Below, piece after piece: positions 25,817 through 33,739 of a stretch of 64,000 nt of DNA (the first letter of the stretch is position 1; each line of letters opens with the position of its first letter). This stretch comes from Glaciihabitans sp. (GTDB lineage Bacteria; Actinomycetota; Actinomycetes; Actinomycetales; Microbacteriaceae). The notes beneath the pieces were generated by a model that saw only the letters and a program-made list of their open reading frames with translations, was not told the DNA's origin and ran no database searches. Where the stretch lies: positions 220,045-284,044 of the forward strand of contig JAODBD010000011.1 of the NCBI GenBank assembly GCA_025463785.1, in the 5' to 3' direction. A program made the translations under genes and the position numbers.

Positions 25817-26911
25817 ATGGCAAGTAGGACGATCGCCCCTAGGCCGGGTCGCGTACGGCTGGCTCTGCGGCGGGCCGCCGCGCATCTCACACGGTCATCG
25901 GCCCGCTGGGGTTACATCGTCTTCGTGCTGTGCATCCTGGTGTACGCATTCATTCCCGAGAGTTGGGACATCGCCGGCACTGTCCGTGAGTTCTTCCTCA
26001 TCCTGGCATCCGTTGCCGTCGGCGCGATTGTGTTGCCCGAACTTCCCTCGAACCTGTGGTCAATCGACGTCACACGCGTACGCAATCTGATTCCGGATTC
26101 ACAACGCCAGACGTTGGCCCGGTCGCTTATCGCGGCAGAGTCAGACGACTCTCGGTGGACCGATCTCGTGTGGTCGAAGGCGCTTGAACCCCTCACGACG
26201 GCTTCCCGTAATCCGTGGGAGTACACCGTCGACATGGATTACGACGTCGACGTATATCCTGACCGGTCCCTGAAAATCGGCGGCACCGTAATCCCGGTAC
26301 ATTCGGTGGCGGTCAACCAGAAGTCGTTCCGAGTGCTCGGCAAGCCGGGTGTCAGCTCGGTTTGGCTAACCATTGCCCGAACTTCATCGGCGCTGAATCG
26401 TGAATTTCTCGAACCTGCGTGCCTCGCACGTGAACTCGTTCCTCTCGGCGACCTGCACGGCGCCGCATGGCAGGATGCAGTGCTGTCTTCGTGTCAGGTC
26501 GAGCTATTCATTGATGGCATTCCCATCGAGTTGGTCGCCGAGGCGGTAAGTGAGCTCCCCGATGTTGTGCGCTGGCGACTGCCACCGCAGTTTGAGCTGA
26601 CAACTGATCGAGTCCGCGTTCACATCCGCTTTGACTTTCACATCGCACCGGAGATCGCAAGCTTCCCGGTGATGTTCTCGGGCTACTACTGCGCAGGCAT
26701 CACCGACATCTCGATGAGACTTTACGACGAGAAGCAGCAAACTGAGTTGGAGTGCGACTACTTCGTTGGGCGCGCCCTGGATCAGAACCCGACCGCCGGG
26801 ACCACAGAGTCTGGTAACGGGGTGTACAAGCAAATTACTTTCTCGACGGGCAAGGACTGCATCCTCTGGCCAGGCAGTGGCGTAATGTTTCGCTGGCGTT
26901 CGGCAGTATGA
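25817..26911 (+). CDS. hypothetical two-helix membrane protein paired with a VanX-like peptidase
   Basis: 364 aa. Two transmembrane helices near the N-terminus (WGYIVFVLCILVYAFI and FFLILASVAVGAIVLPE) follow a basic start. The remaining 280 residues look like two beta-rich domains (YTVDMDYDVDVYPDRSLKIG; VRVHIRFDFHIAPEIASFPV), without a recognised family. It overlaps the next gene by 4 bp (ATGA), so the two proteins are very likely made together. It may sense envelope or other stress and act with the peptidase; this is only a hypothesis from architecture. Confidence 0.75.
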   Translation: MASRTIAPRPGRVRLALRRAAAHLTRSSARWGYIVFVLCILVYAFIPESWDIAGTVREFFLILASVAVGAIVLPELPSNLWSIDVTRVRNLIPDSQRQTLARSLIAAESDDSRWTDLVWSKALEPLTTASRNPWEYTVDMDYDVDVYPDRSLKIGGTVIPVHSVAVNQKSFRVLGKPGVSSVWLTIARTSSALNREFLEPACLARELVPLGDLHGAAWQDAVLSSCQVELFIDGIPIELVAEAVSELPDVVRWRLPPQFELTTDRVRVHIRFDFHIAPEIASFPVMFSGYYCAGITDISMRLYDEKQQTELECDYFVGRALDQNPTAGTTESGNGVYKQITFSTGKDCILWPGSGVMFRWRSAV

Positions 26912-27582
26912 CGTTTCTAAGCCCTATCCCGAAATCATTGGTCGTGCCAGCAGGGCTGCCACGCTTGGAGCCGCCGAGATCGACACCCGAACTGGCCGCA
27001 TCTGTTCGCATCGGTCATAGCGTTGAGAGTCTGGTGCCGATTCCATCGCAATTCGGTCAATTCCTTCCGTACGACGAGCTTCCCATTCCTGCTCGTGACC
27101 GGCTAGTGCTCCGGTCGGGAGTGATCGCACGTCTCGAGCAGGCGCTTGCCGCGTTGCCGGAGCCATTTGGCATCGCTGTTCTCGATGGATGGCGCAGCAC
27201 TGATTATCAGCGCGAGCTTCTGTCGTACTACACCGCGCGCTTTCCGGACATTGGAGATGGCTACGTAGCCGATCCGGAGGACAAGTTTGTGCTGCCGCCA
27301 CACACAACCGGTGGTGCCGTCGATCTCACTTTAAGCTGGAACGGCGCCTCCCTGGCCCTCGGAACTGACTACGATTCGTTCGCGGATGCTGCCCACGTCG
27401 GCGCCCTCGAAAGCGAGCGCGACAGTCCGATCGCCCGAGATCTTCGCCGACTGCTGTCATCAGTTCTGCGCGGGGCAGGCTTCGCGCCGTACCCACTCGA
27501 GTGGTGGCACTGGTCCTACGGCGACCAGTGGTGGGCCGCAGAATACGGGTACCCGGTCTCGCTGTACTCGCAGGTCGGCTAG
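26908..27582 (+). CDS. M15-family D-Ala-D-Ala dipeptidase (VanX-like)
   Basis: 224 aa. The zinc site of M15D peptidases is intact: PPHTTGGAVDLTL supplies the HxxxxxxD pair near residue 132, and PLEWWHWSYGD supplies the catalytic Glu and third His near 193. DGWRSTDYQRELL contains the conserved Arg near 95. VanX enzymes cleave D-Ala-D-Ala and similar dipeptides. No signal peptide is seen, as in VanX, so it should act in the cytoplasm. No vanHA or vanRS genes lie nearby; the partner is the membrane protein whose stop codon it overlaps. Confidence 0.88.
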   Translation: MTFLSPIPKSLVVPAGLPRLEPPRSTPELAASVRIGHSVESLVPIPSQFGQFLPYDELPIPARDRLVLRSGVIARLEQALAALPEPFGIAVLDGWRSTDYQRELLSYYTARFPDIGDGYVADPEDKFVLPPHTTGGAVDLTLSWNGASLALGTDYDSFADAAHVGALESERDSPIARDLRRLLSSVLRGAGFAPYPLEWWHWSYGDQWWAAEYGYPVSLYSQVG

Positions 27583-27807
27583 CCGTGGTTCCCATGCAGC
27601 TACCGAGCATGCTGTGAGGGCGTCCCGATCGCGGTTGTCGGCTCCGCGCGGACGGTTCGGGCGGCGCCAGCGCGGAGCCTGGGTGCGTGGCAAGACATCC
27701 TGAGGAGTCGCCGTCACGGGCCGGGGGTCCCGTCGCACCGGTCTCTCCAGAACATCATGGCCGACTCGATTGTGGGAGGACTTCCGTTTCTCGGCCCGAT
27801 GCGCTAT

Positions 27808-28203
27808 TTAAAGGCGCGTCCGGCTTACTCCGCTAACTCGACCAAGCGCCGCACCGTAGATGAGGTGGGCCGCGAGAATGGTGATGGCACGGCGGCGGCG
27901 ATCTCGGTGCGCCTTCGGCATCCCGGCGGCGGCGGGCATGACCACCTCGTAGCCGATGAGCCACACCAACAGGCCGAAGAAGACTCCGGATGCGATTCCC
28001 CGGTGCCCTCGGCGGGTGGCGACCTGATAGACGGCGCCGGCGGTGCCACCAACGAGGTAGTGGGCTATGGCCGCGACCTGAGTCTGCTCAGGTTCTCGCA
28101 GCTGCGGTGACACGGCACGCACTGCCTTTCGCGGAGGCAGTTGACGAATCAGACCCAGACGTTGCGCGAGCGAAAATCCTGCGCTCATCGGCACGGTCGC
28201 CAC
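27808..28203 (-). pseudogene. 5'-truncated small membrane protein gene (promoter and first codons lost)
   Basis: The frame encodes a membrane protein with hydrophobic segments (HYLVGGTAGAVYQVA, GIASGVFFGLLVWLIG, ITILAAHLIYGAALG). Coding sequence continues upstream of the GTG at 28203 (LAGSAVAGFAAGV) to 28244, but no start codon follows there. The missing start lies 1.8 kb away, in a second copy of the first 133 bp at 29896-30028, where it is preceded by a promoter. A short product from the internal GTG is possible but would lack the first helix. Confidence 0.65.
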
Positions 28204-28244
28204 GACTCCGGCGGCGAACCCTGCGACGGCTGACCCCGCGAGTT
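28112..28244. repeat. 133-bp direct repeat, copy 1
   Basis: Identical to 29896-30028 at 131 of 133 positions with no gaps (differences near 28153 and 28212). It covers the N-terminal coding part of the truncated membrane-protein gene without its start codon. The two copies flank 1651 bp that carry two small membrane-protein genes and a truncated plus-strand gene. Confidence 0.95.
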
Positions 28245-28398
28245 CACGACGTCCCGCTCCTCTCCTTAATGCACTTAGCGGGATAACGACAAGCCGGCTA
28301 ACGTGCCTGTGTGCTTGAGATTGTGAACGCGCAGGGGACAGTTCAAAGCCCGACTAGTGCCAGCCAGGGGGTTGCCCATAGTGCGAAGGAAGCTTAAT

Positions 28399-28716
28399 TT
28401 GACAGGTACTCAAGTTCACGGCCAGCGCAGGATCCGTGCTTGGGCGTGGGTGGCGCTCGGAGTGAGCGCAGTCGTCGCGGCAATCGAGTTGTGGAGCAAC
28501 ACCGCTCAGGCCACGGCGATCTACAACGTGCTTTTCGACCAGGACTTATTTGCAGGACTGTTTTTCCTCGGAGGCATTTATCTGGCCGCCGTGGTGCTCG
28601 ACATTGTGGCTGCTGCGGTATTGAAGGGTTGGCGCAATCGCGTCATAGCGTTTGCTGGAGTGATCGCGCTGCTGCTTCCGGTCGCGTGGGGTATCTGGGT
28701 CGTCGAATCACCCTAG
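28399..28716 (+). CDS. small membrane protein, paralogue A
   Basis: 105 aa from the TTG at 28399, chosen because AAGGA lies 8 nt upstream and because it then aligns end-to-end with its paralogue at 29144. Both have 22 residues up to a shared WVALGVS/YVALGVS block. Three hydrophobic helices are seen (AWVALGVSAVVAAIELW; LFFLGGIYLAAVVLDIVAAA; AFAGVIALLLPVAWGIWVV). Function unknown. The nearest earlier frame start (GTG at 28357) lacks a ribosome site. Confidence 0.7.
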   Translation: MTGTQVHGQRRIRAWAWVALGVSAVVAAIELWSNTAQATAIYNVLFDQDLFAGLFFLGGIYLAAVVLDIVAAAVLKGWRNRVIAFAGVIALLLPVAWGIWVVESP

Positions 28717-29143
28717 CCTTAGCGATCACGCTCGCCAGATAAACGTTCGTCTCGAGCCTCGGGCCCCGAGTTGGAAGCATTTGCTTGGAGTTCGAGTCGG
28801 CTACCGAATTGATCGCCAGGGCGTGGACCGGATTTGGTTGGCTCTTAGCCTCTGAGAATCTGCGGGTTCTCCCTGGAATGGTGTTGATCATGCCCAAGCC
28901 GTAGCCTGCTGGGGTCCGTCGCGACGTTGTCACCGCCGCTCCAGTACGGGGTTGCCATGGATTTGCCCAGCGCTTCCGTTCTGGCGTCGCAAGCCACACA
29001 GAATGAGATCGATTTCCTTGGTACTTTTGCGGCCGGGCAGAGATCCGTTCGCTACCGAGCCCAACTTCTGAACCTCTCCAAGCGTATGACCGGTTAACAT
29101 CAGAATCCGTTGGTCGCACGCCTGACTGAAATGGGATACCAAC

Positions 29144-29455
29144 ATGACCGAGAACACGGGCCAAACCGCGCGCAAAGTGCGACCGTATACCTACGTCGCG
29201 CTTGGCGTGAGCGTATTTATCGCAGCGGCTTGGTGGTTCTTCATGGTTGGACAAAGCAGCGATCTCTATGTCGCCATTTTCGGTTACAACTGGATCGGTG
29301 TCACAGTGGTTTTAGTAGCGATGGGCGTAGCGGGAATCATTGTGGACATCGGCGCTGGCAGGCGAGGAGGAATGAACCGCCTCATCAGCATCCTCGCTGG
29401 CCTCATACTCGTGTCCCCATTGGTCGCGATCGGAGTGAGCAGCGTAGTTGGCTAG
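29144..29455 (+). CDS. small membrane protein, paralogue B
   Basis: 103 aa, with the same plan as the gene at 28399: a short basic start, YVALGVSVFIAAAWWFF, then an aspartate- or tyrosine-bearing loop, a second helix pair (VTVVLVAMGVAGIIVDIGAG) and a C-terminal helix (LISILAGLILVSPLVAIGV). A purine-rich AAATGGGA precedes the ATG. The two paralogues lie in tandem inside the segment bracketed by the 133-bp repeats. Nothing else recognisable lies in the 28717-29143 gap. Confidence 0.72.
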   Translation: MTENTGQTARKVRPYTYVALGVSVFIAAAWWFFMVGQSSDLYVAIFGYNWIGVTVVLVAMGVAGIIVDIGAGRRGGMNRLISILAGLILVSPLVAIGVSSVVG

Positions 29456-29774
29456 CGTTGAAGCCGCTGTGCCGAAGTTTGGTCAGCGCTTTAAGCCCGA
29501 CAACGGGCATGAACTGCCAATTATCGTGTGTCGTCAAGGCGGCCGTTGCGTCTATCGCCGGACGCTATGGAAAGAGGCTGACATGACAACGATGGGATTG
29601 CGACCGAGCAACAGCGAGGCTCCCGGTCGGGTTCGACACAGTCACGTCAACTGCCGTTCACGGGCCTGAAGAAGCACAAACAAGACGAGTCAACTGATGA
29701 TACGACTGCAGCCCCTAATGTCGCGTCGAGCCAAACTGCGACGGTCGTATGCGCGTCGCGGATACGATCATCAC

Positions 29775-30017
29775 GTGGCTCTCTCCAAGGCTCAACGTAT
29801 CGACATGCTCACGGGCATTGTCGGAAATCTGCTTCCCGAATCTCTCGCTCGGACCAACTTGGTTCTGACTGAGTTCGGGTTAGAGCAGGTCTGGGACGGC
29901 ACGCACTGCCTTTCGCGGAGGCAGTTGACGAATCAGCCCCAGACGTTGCGCGAGCGAAAATCCTGCGCTCATCGGCACGGTCGCCACGACTCCGGCAGCG
30001 AACCCTGCGACGGCTGA
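29775..30017 (+). pseudogene. hypothetical gene truncated by the second repeat copy
   Basis: A GTG at 29775, exactly 6 nt after a TACGAT -10 box, opens MALSKAQRIDMLTGIVGNLL...LVLTEFGLEQVWDG. At 29896 the frame runs into the 133-bp repeat, and the remaining residues are antisense to the membrane-protein gene. The native C-terminus is missing, although the promoter is intact. In the 29456-29774 gap the only other candidate is a 28-codon ORF at 29583-29669, which is weak. Confidence 0.55.
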
Positions 30018-30035
30018 CCCCGCGAGTTTGCACAT
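29880..30035 (-). pseudogene. 5' fragment of the split membrane-protein gene, with native start
   Basis: The ATG at 30035 lies 6 nt after a TAGCGT -10 box and opens MCKLAGSAVAGFAAGVVATV followed by PMSAGFSLAQ and RLGLIRQLPP, i.e. the natural N-terminus of the gene whose 3' part is at 27808-28203. Beyond the repeat boundary at 29896 only five foreign residues follow before a stop. It proves which repeat copy carries the original promoter side. Confidence 0.7.
29896..30028. repeat. 133-bp direct repeat, copy 2
   Basis: Matches 28112-28244 with two substitutions. This copy is still joined to the gene's own start codon and promoter on its right, whereas copy 1 is joined to the gene's 3' part on its left. 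That is the arrangement left by a single-crossover insertion. Confidence 0.95.
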
Positions 30036-30231
30036 CCCTTCACGCTAGCGAGTGCCAGGCGCCCAAGGCAGGGCTTGACGGCGACGGCTCGGCCAGCCTG
30101 ACGGCCGTGCGGAAGAACCGATAAGAGATTTCGACCTCACTGGACCGCAACCCGAATGCGGCCCAGCGAAGTCTCGGGACAATCAACAGAGGACTGATAC
30201 CCCGCCCAACTCATGGGACTTATGAAAGTAA

Positions 30232-30249
30232 TTGTACCCCGGGGTACAA
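30232..30249. promoter_or_regulatory. 18-bp perfect palindrome (candidate operator)
   Basis: TTGTACCCCGGGGTACAA is perfectly self-complementary. It shares a TnnCCCCGGGGnnA-like core with the palindrome at the MerR-thioredoxin promoter 115 bp downstream. The 30036-30378 gap otherwise contains no gene. Which promoter it serves is unclear. Confidence 0.5.
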
Positions 30250-30339
30250 AATTGCGCTGCCCCCAGATTGAGGGTGCGAGTGCGTCGGCAAGAATGAGTC
30301 GCTGCTGCCTGGACCGGGCACGCGAGTCGCAATCGGCGC

Positions 30340-30371
30340 TTGACCTTGACCCCGGGGTCAGGGTTTAGCGT
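30340..30371 (+). promoter_or_regulatory. MerR-type promoter with central palindrome
   Basis: TTGACC at 30340-30345 and TAGCGT at 30366-30371 are separated by 20 bp, the overlong spacer typical of MerR-controlled promoters. TGACCCCGGGGTCA at 30347-30360, a perfect 14-bp palindrome, sits between them. The ATG follows the -10 by 7 nt. Autoregulation is inferred. Confidence 0.65.
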
Positions 30372-30378
30372 GATCAGC

Positions 30379-31092
30379 ATGAAGATCGGTGAACTTGCAC
30401 GAGAGGCCGGCGTGTCCACGAAAGCGGTCCGCTACTACGAATCAGTCGGGTTGCTGCACGCGCAACGACTGCAGAACGGATACCGCGACTATGGGATTCA
30501 GGATGTTCGGATGGTGCGCGAGATCCGCGAACTGGCCGCCGTCGGCATCCGGGTCGAACAGGCGAAGCCGTTTCTTGATTGCCTTGTGGCCGGCAATAAG
30601 AAGGGCGACGACTGCCCGGATGCCGTGACCGCCTACCGCAAAGCCATCACCGAACTCGACGGTCGCATCGCCGATCTCGCGGGCAGGCGTGCAGCGCTAA
30701 CCGAGTTGCTCAACGACGCGAGCCTGCGCGCCGAACCCGCCTGCGACCTCACCATAGGGAACCCAATGTCAACTCTCAAATCAATCACCGATGCCACATT
30801 CGCGGACGAAGTATTTGGTTCCGAGCGCACGGTCATAGTCGACTTCTGGGCGGAGTGGTGCCCGCCGTGCCGCGCGATCGAGCCGATTCTCGAGCAGCTG
30901 GCGGCTGAACATCCCGATGACCTCACAATTCTGAAGATCAATGCAGACGACAATGTCGATTCGGTCATCGAATACCAGGCCCTGTCGCTTCCGACGATGA
31001 AGATCTTTCGCGGAGGTCAGGTCGTTGGCACCCTCGTCGGCGCTCGCCCGAAGGCCGCTCTAGAGGCCGCGCTCGCGCCATACCTCGTCTGA
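30379..31092 (+). CDS. MerR-family regulator fused to thioredoxin
   Basis: 237 aa from the ATG at 30379. Residues 1-70 are a MerR winged helix (MKIGELAREAGVSTKAVRYY). A dimer helix with cysteines (PFLDCL, GDDCPDAV) follows to about 125. From about 132 there is a complete thioredoxin with the active site WCPPC (FWAEWCPPCRAIEP) and the cis-proline LPTMK. An internal ATG at the start of the thioredoxin part has AGGGAA upstream, so free thioredoxin might also be made. A redox-sensing regulator that carries its own thioredoxin is the natural reading; the direct regulatory circuit is inference. Confidence 0.88.
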   Translation: MKIGELAREAGVSTKAVRYYESVGLLHAQRLQNGYRDYGIQDVRMVREIRELAAVGIRVEQAKPFLDCLVAGNKKGDDCPDAVTAYRKAITELDGRIADLAGRRAALTELLNDASLRAEPACDLTIGNPMSTLKSITDATFADEVFGSERTVIVDFWAEWCPPCRAIEPILEQLAAEHPDDLTILKINADDNVDSVIEYQALSLPTMKIFRGGQVVGTLVGARPKAALEAALAPYLV

Positions 31093-31119
31093 ACAGCACA
31101 ACAACAAGCGGAGGTCGGG

Positions 31120-31788
31120 CTACTTTTTGCGCCGTGGCCAGAGTCGGCGTCGCCGTGGGGCTGCATCGGGATGCCGGTCCTCTCCTTCGAGCGGCGCCAG
31201 CCCCAGCTTCTTCGCCCGCTTCTCCAACGCCCGAAAGTTGATGGCGAAGAGAGCCTGGATGCGCGCTGCCTTGTCCTCTTCATAGAACTTGTCGGGCTCG
31301 GGCGGCACACTCCGCAACAGCCGCAATTGCACGGCGTCACCCACCTCTGTCCAGGCCTCGGCGCGCGCGGCCTCGGCGACATCCTGGATGTATGCGTCGT
31401 CGTCTGCCAGCCGTTCCAGTTCGGCCGATACTCGCGAATGGATGACCGCTCGGTTGGCCAGCGCGGGATGATCCCCGGCTCGGTAGCCCTCGCTGTCGGT
31501 GGAACCCTTGGGAGTTAGCACGTCTTCTGCAAGGTGTTGGATGCGGTCGGAACTCTCGACGTTCTGCCGCGCGAGCGCGAGAAGCTGGCGTTTCGCGACC
31601 TCAACAACGTGGCCGACGTCGTAGGGGCGTGCATCCCGAATCGCGTCAATGATGATTTGGTTCTTGACCTCCATCGTGAGTGCGGAGGTCGCGATAAGGA
31701 TGCCTTCCTCGACCGCGCGGTCGATCGAGATCGGTTTGCGCGGCGTAGCAGGCCCCGGGAGAGGCACGGGGCTGGCGCTCTCGCTCAT
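31120..31788 (-). CDS. hypothetical cytoplasmic protein
   Basis: 222 aa from the ATG at 31788 (another ATG two codons upstream). It is helical and charged, with a very basic C-terminus (PRRRRLWPRRKK). Segments such as VKNQIIIDAIRDARPYDVGH and ARQNVESSDRIQHLAEDVL look like a conserved actinobacterial protein, but I cannot name a domain. It stands alone, converging on the MerR-thioredoxin gene and divergent from the MarR gene. Confidence 0.7.
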   Translation of the reverse strand: MSESASPVPLPGPATPRKPISIDRAVEEGILIATSALTMEVKNQIIIDAIRDARPYDVGHVVEVAKRQLLALARQNVESSDRIQHLAEDVLTPKGSTDSEGYRAGDHPALANRAVIHSRVSAELERLADDDAYIQDVAEAARAEAWTEVGDAVQLRLLRSVPPEPDKFYEEDKAARIQALFAINFRALEKRAKKLGLAPLEGEDRHPDAAPRRRRLWPRRKK

Positions 31789-31845
31789 GGTCACCGTCCG
31801 TCCTGCTCAGTCTCAGCCTAACCAAGCCGACGGGATCGAGATATG

Positions 31846-31884
31846 AAGGATACCTTTGTAGGTTGCCTTACTATCTGATAACGT
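31846..31884 (+). promoter_or_regulatory. MarR promoter with two inverted-repeat half-site pairs
   Basis: AAGGATACCTT (31846-31856) is an inverted repeat abutting a -35-like TTGTAG (31856-31861). A second dyad, AGGTTGCCT, lies at 31860-31868. A 17-bp spacer leads to TAACGT (31879-31884), 6 nt before the MarR ATG. Binding here would block the promoter, as MarR repressors usually do. Confidence 0.55.
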
Positions 31885-31890
31885 CACAGG

Positions 31891-32334
31891 ATGAACGAGA
31901 CCCCCGCTGCGTCGAGCTCGCAGGCCCTGGCCAGCGAGTTGCGGGTACTAATCGGCAGGCTGCGCAGACGTCTGCGCGAAGGCGCGCAGGTGGGCGACTT
32001 CACCCCATCTCAGGTGTCCGTTGTTACCTTCCTCGAGCGCGAGGGGCCCGCGACGGTCACGACGCTCGCCAAAGCGGAAGGCGTGCGCCCGCAATCGATG
32101 GGCGCCAACGTCGCCGTGCTCGAGGCTGCCGGGTACATTACGGGGGAGCCCGACCCGAACGATGGTCGGCAAACCCTCCTCACTCTCACACCCTCCGCGC
32201 GCGTCGAGATCGCAACCGGTCGTGCCGCGCGCGAGGACTGGCTGTATCGGGCGATCACCACGAATCTCGACGACTCCGAACAGCGGCAACTCGCGTCAGC
32301 GATCGAACTTCTCAAGCGCATCGCCAACTCCTGA
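31891..32334 (+). CDS. MarR-family transcriptional regulator
   Basis: 147 aa, standard MarR size. The winged helix spans residues 35-105: FTPSQVSVVTFLEREGPATV, then TLAKAEGVRPQSMGANVAVL as recognition helix, and the wing GEPDPNDGRQTLLTLT. It lies 12 bp upstream of an MFS drug-type exporter and probably represses both genes until an exported compound binds. The -10 box ends 6 nt before the ATG, suggesting a leaderless mRNA. Confidence 0.92.
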   Translation: MNETPAASSSQALASELRVLIGRLRRRLREGAQVGDFTPSQVSVVTFLEREGPATVTTLAKAEGVRPQSMGANVAVLEAAGYITGEPDPNDGRQTLLTLTPSARVEIATGRAAREDWLYRAITTNLDDSEQRQLASAIELLKRIANS

Positions 32335-32346
32335 CAGAGAGTTCAC

Positions 32347-33735
32347 GTGACAGACGAGTCTGCGGTTGATCCCGCGCGAAATAAGCCGTTCGGCTGGCGA
32401 TTCACCGCGCCCCTGCTGCTCGGGTCGGCGCTGAATCCGATCAACAGTTCGATGATCGCAACAGCCCTCGTCGGGATTGGCGTGGACTTCCACGCCGGGC
32501 CAGGCGCGACCGCGACTCTGGTCTCGGTTCTCTACCTGTTCAGCGCAGTGGCGCAGCCGACCATGGGCAAGCTGTCGACCCTGTTCGGGCCGCGGCGAAT
32601 CTTCCTGATCGGCGTCGGCATCCTCCTCGTCGCGGGCATTGTCGGAGCGGCAGCGCCGAGCTTTCCGTTTCTGTTCATATCGCGTGCGCTCATTGGCATC
32701 GGTACGTCGGCGTGCTACCCGACGGCAATGGCGCTCGTTCGCAAGCGGGCCGACAGTTTCGGGATCGGGGTTCCGAGCCGGGTCCTCGGCAACTTTTCGA
32801 TCGCCGCCCAGGTGACGGCGGTGATCGGGCTGCCGCTCGGCGGAATTTTGGCTGGCGCGTTCGGCTGGCGGGCGCTGTTCGCCGTCAACATCCCGCTCGC
32901 TGTCATCAGCATCGTCCTGACGCTCGTCGGGGTCGCGAAGGACGAGCCCATTGCCCGCGAAAATCGAGACGGTCTTGTGGTTGCCCTCGACATCCCGGGC
33001 ATCGTGCTCTTTGGGGGAGCGGTCACGGCGCTGCTCGGGTTTCTCGCCAGCCTGCAGAGCCCCAGCTGGTGGCTATTCGTGCTCTTTGTCGTGGCGACAA
33101 TCGCTCTCGTCTTCTGGGAGCGCCGAACCCGGCGACCACTGATCGATGTCAGGATGATCGCTGCGAACGGGCCGCTGCAGCGCACCTACCTCCGCCAATT
33201 CCTGGTTGGGCTCGGCGTGTATGCAGCGCTGTATGGCGTGAGCCAGTGGATGGAGGACAGCGCAAAACTGGAGCCTTCGGTGGTCGGGCTGATTCTCATT
33301 CCGTTTTCTGCGCTCAGCATCGTGATTGCACGGGTGGTGTCCGGCAGGAGCTGGATCAGGTGGCCCCTGGTTCTCTCCGGCATCAGCCTTCTGCTGCTTG
33401 CGAGCGTCATGCTGATAGTCACACGCGCGTCGAGCATTTATCTCCTGATCGGGATGACGTTGCTGTTCGGTTTCACCAACGGGCTGAGCAGCTTCGCCAA
33501 TCAGGCCGCGCTCTACCTGCAGGCGCCGGCGAAAGACATCGCCGTCGCTGCGGGGCTCTATCGAACCTCGGCCTACATTGGCGCAATCTTCTCGTCGAGT
33601 CTCATCGGCATCACATTCGGTGAGGCGGCGACCGATAGCGGCCTTCACTCGCTGGCCTGGATCCTTGGTGGGCTCGGGGTCATCGTGGTTCTCCTGACCG
33701 TTCTCGACAGGAAGCTCCCCGTCGTCGGAAAATGA
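32347..33735 (+). CDS. MFS transporter, DHA2-like drug exporter
   Basis: 462 aa with about 13-14 hydrophobic helices. The N-terminal ALNPINSSMIATALVGIGVD and the GKLSTLFGPRRIFLIG loop between helices 2 and 3 (the MFS motif A equivalent) are typical of drug:H+ antiporter-2 proteins. GLPLGGILAGAFGWRALFAV corresponds to the antiporter motif C region. The GTG start is preceded by GAGAG. Cotranscription with the MarR gene suggests inducible efflux; the substrate is unknown. Confidence 0.92.
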   Translation: MTDESAVDPARNKPFGWRFTAPLLLGSALNPINSSMIATALVGIGVDFHAGPGATATLVSVLYLFSAVAQPTMGKLSTLFGPRRIFLIGVGILLVAGIVGAAAPSFPFLFISRALIGIGTSACYPTAMALVRKRADSFGIGVPSRVLGNFSIAAQVTAVIGLPLGGILAGAFGWRALFAVNIPLAVISIVLTLVGVAKDEPIARENRDGLVVALDIPGIVLFGGAVTALLGFLASLQSPSWWLFVLFVVATIALVFWERRTRRPLIDVRMIAANGPLQRTYLRQFLVGLGVYAALYGVSQWMEDSAKLEPSVVGLILIPFSALSIVIARVVSGRSWIRWPLVLSGISLLLLASVMLIVTRASSIYLLIGMTLLFGFTNGLSSFANQAALYLQAPAKDIAVAAGLYRTSAYIGAIFSSSLIGITFGEAATDSGLHSLAWILGGLGVIVVLLTVLDRKLPVVGK

Positions 33736-33739
33736 CTGC

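Noticed and set aside
28245..28356. possible integron attC-like site near GGCTAACGTGCC
   Set aside because: The core does not fit RYYYAAC/GTTRRRY pairing and no integrase or second site was found.
28643..29254. 203-codon minus-strand ORF between the two paralogous membrane proteins
   Set aside because: Overlaps both plus-strand genes; although a TACGGCT-like box precedes an internal ATG at 28891, the predicted protein has no recognisable structure.
15271..30340. search for a second copy of the tRNA-Val 3' end as attR
   Set aside because: No match to the last ~20 bases of the tRNA was seen by eye, so no attachment site is annotated.
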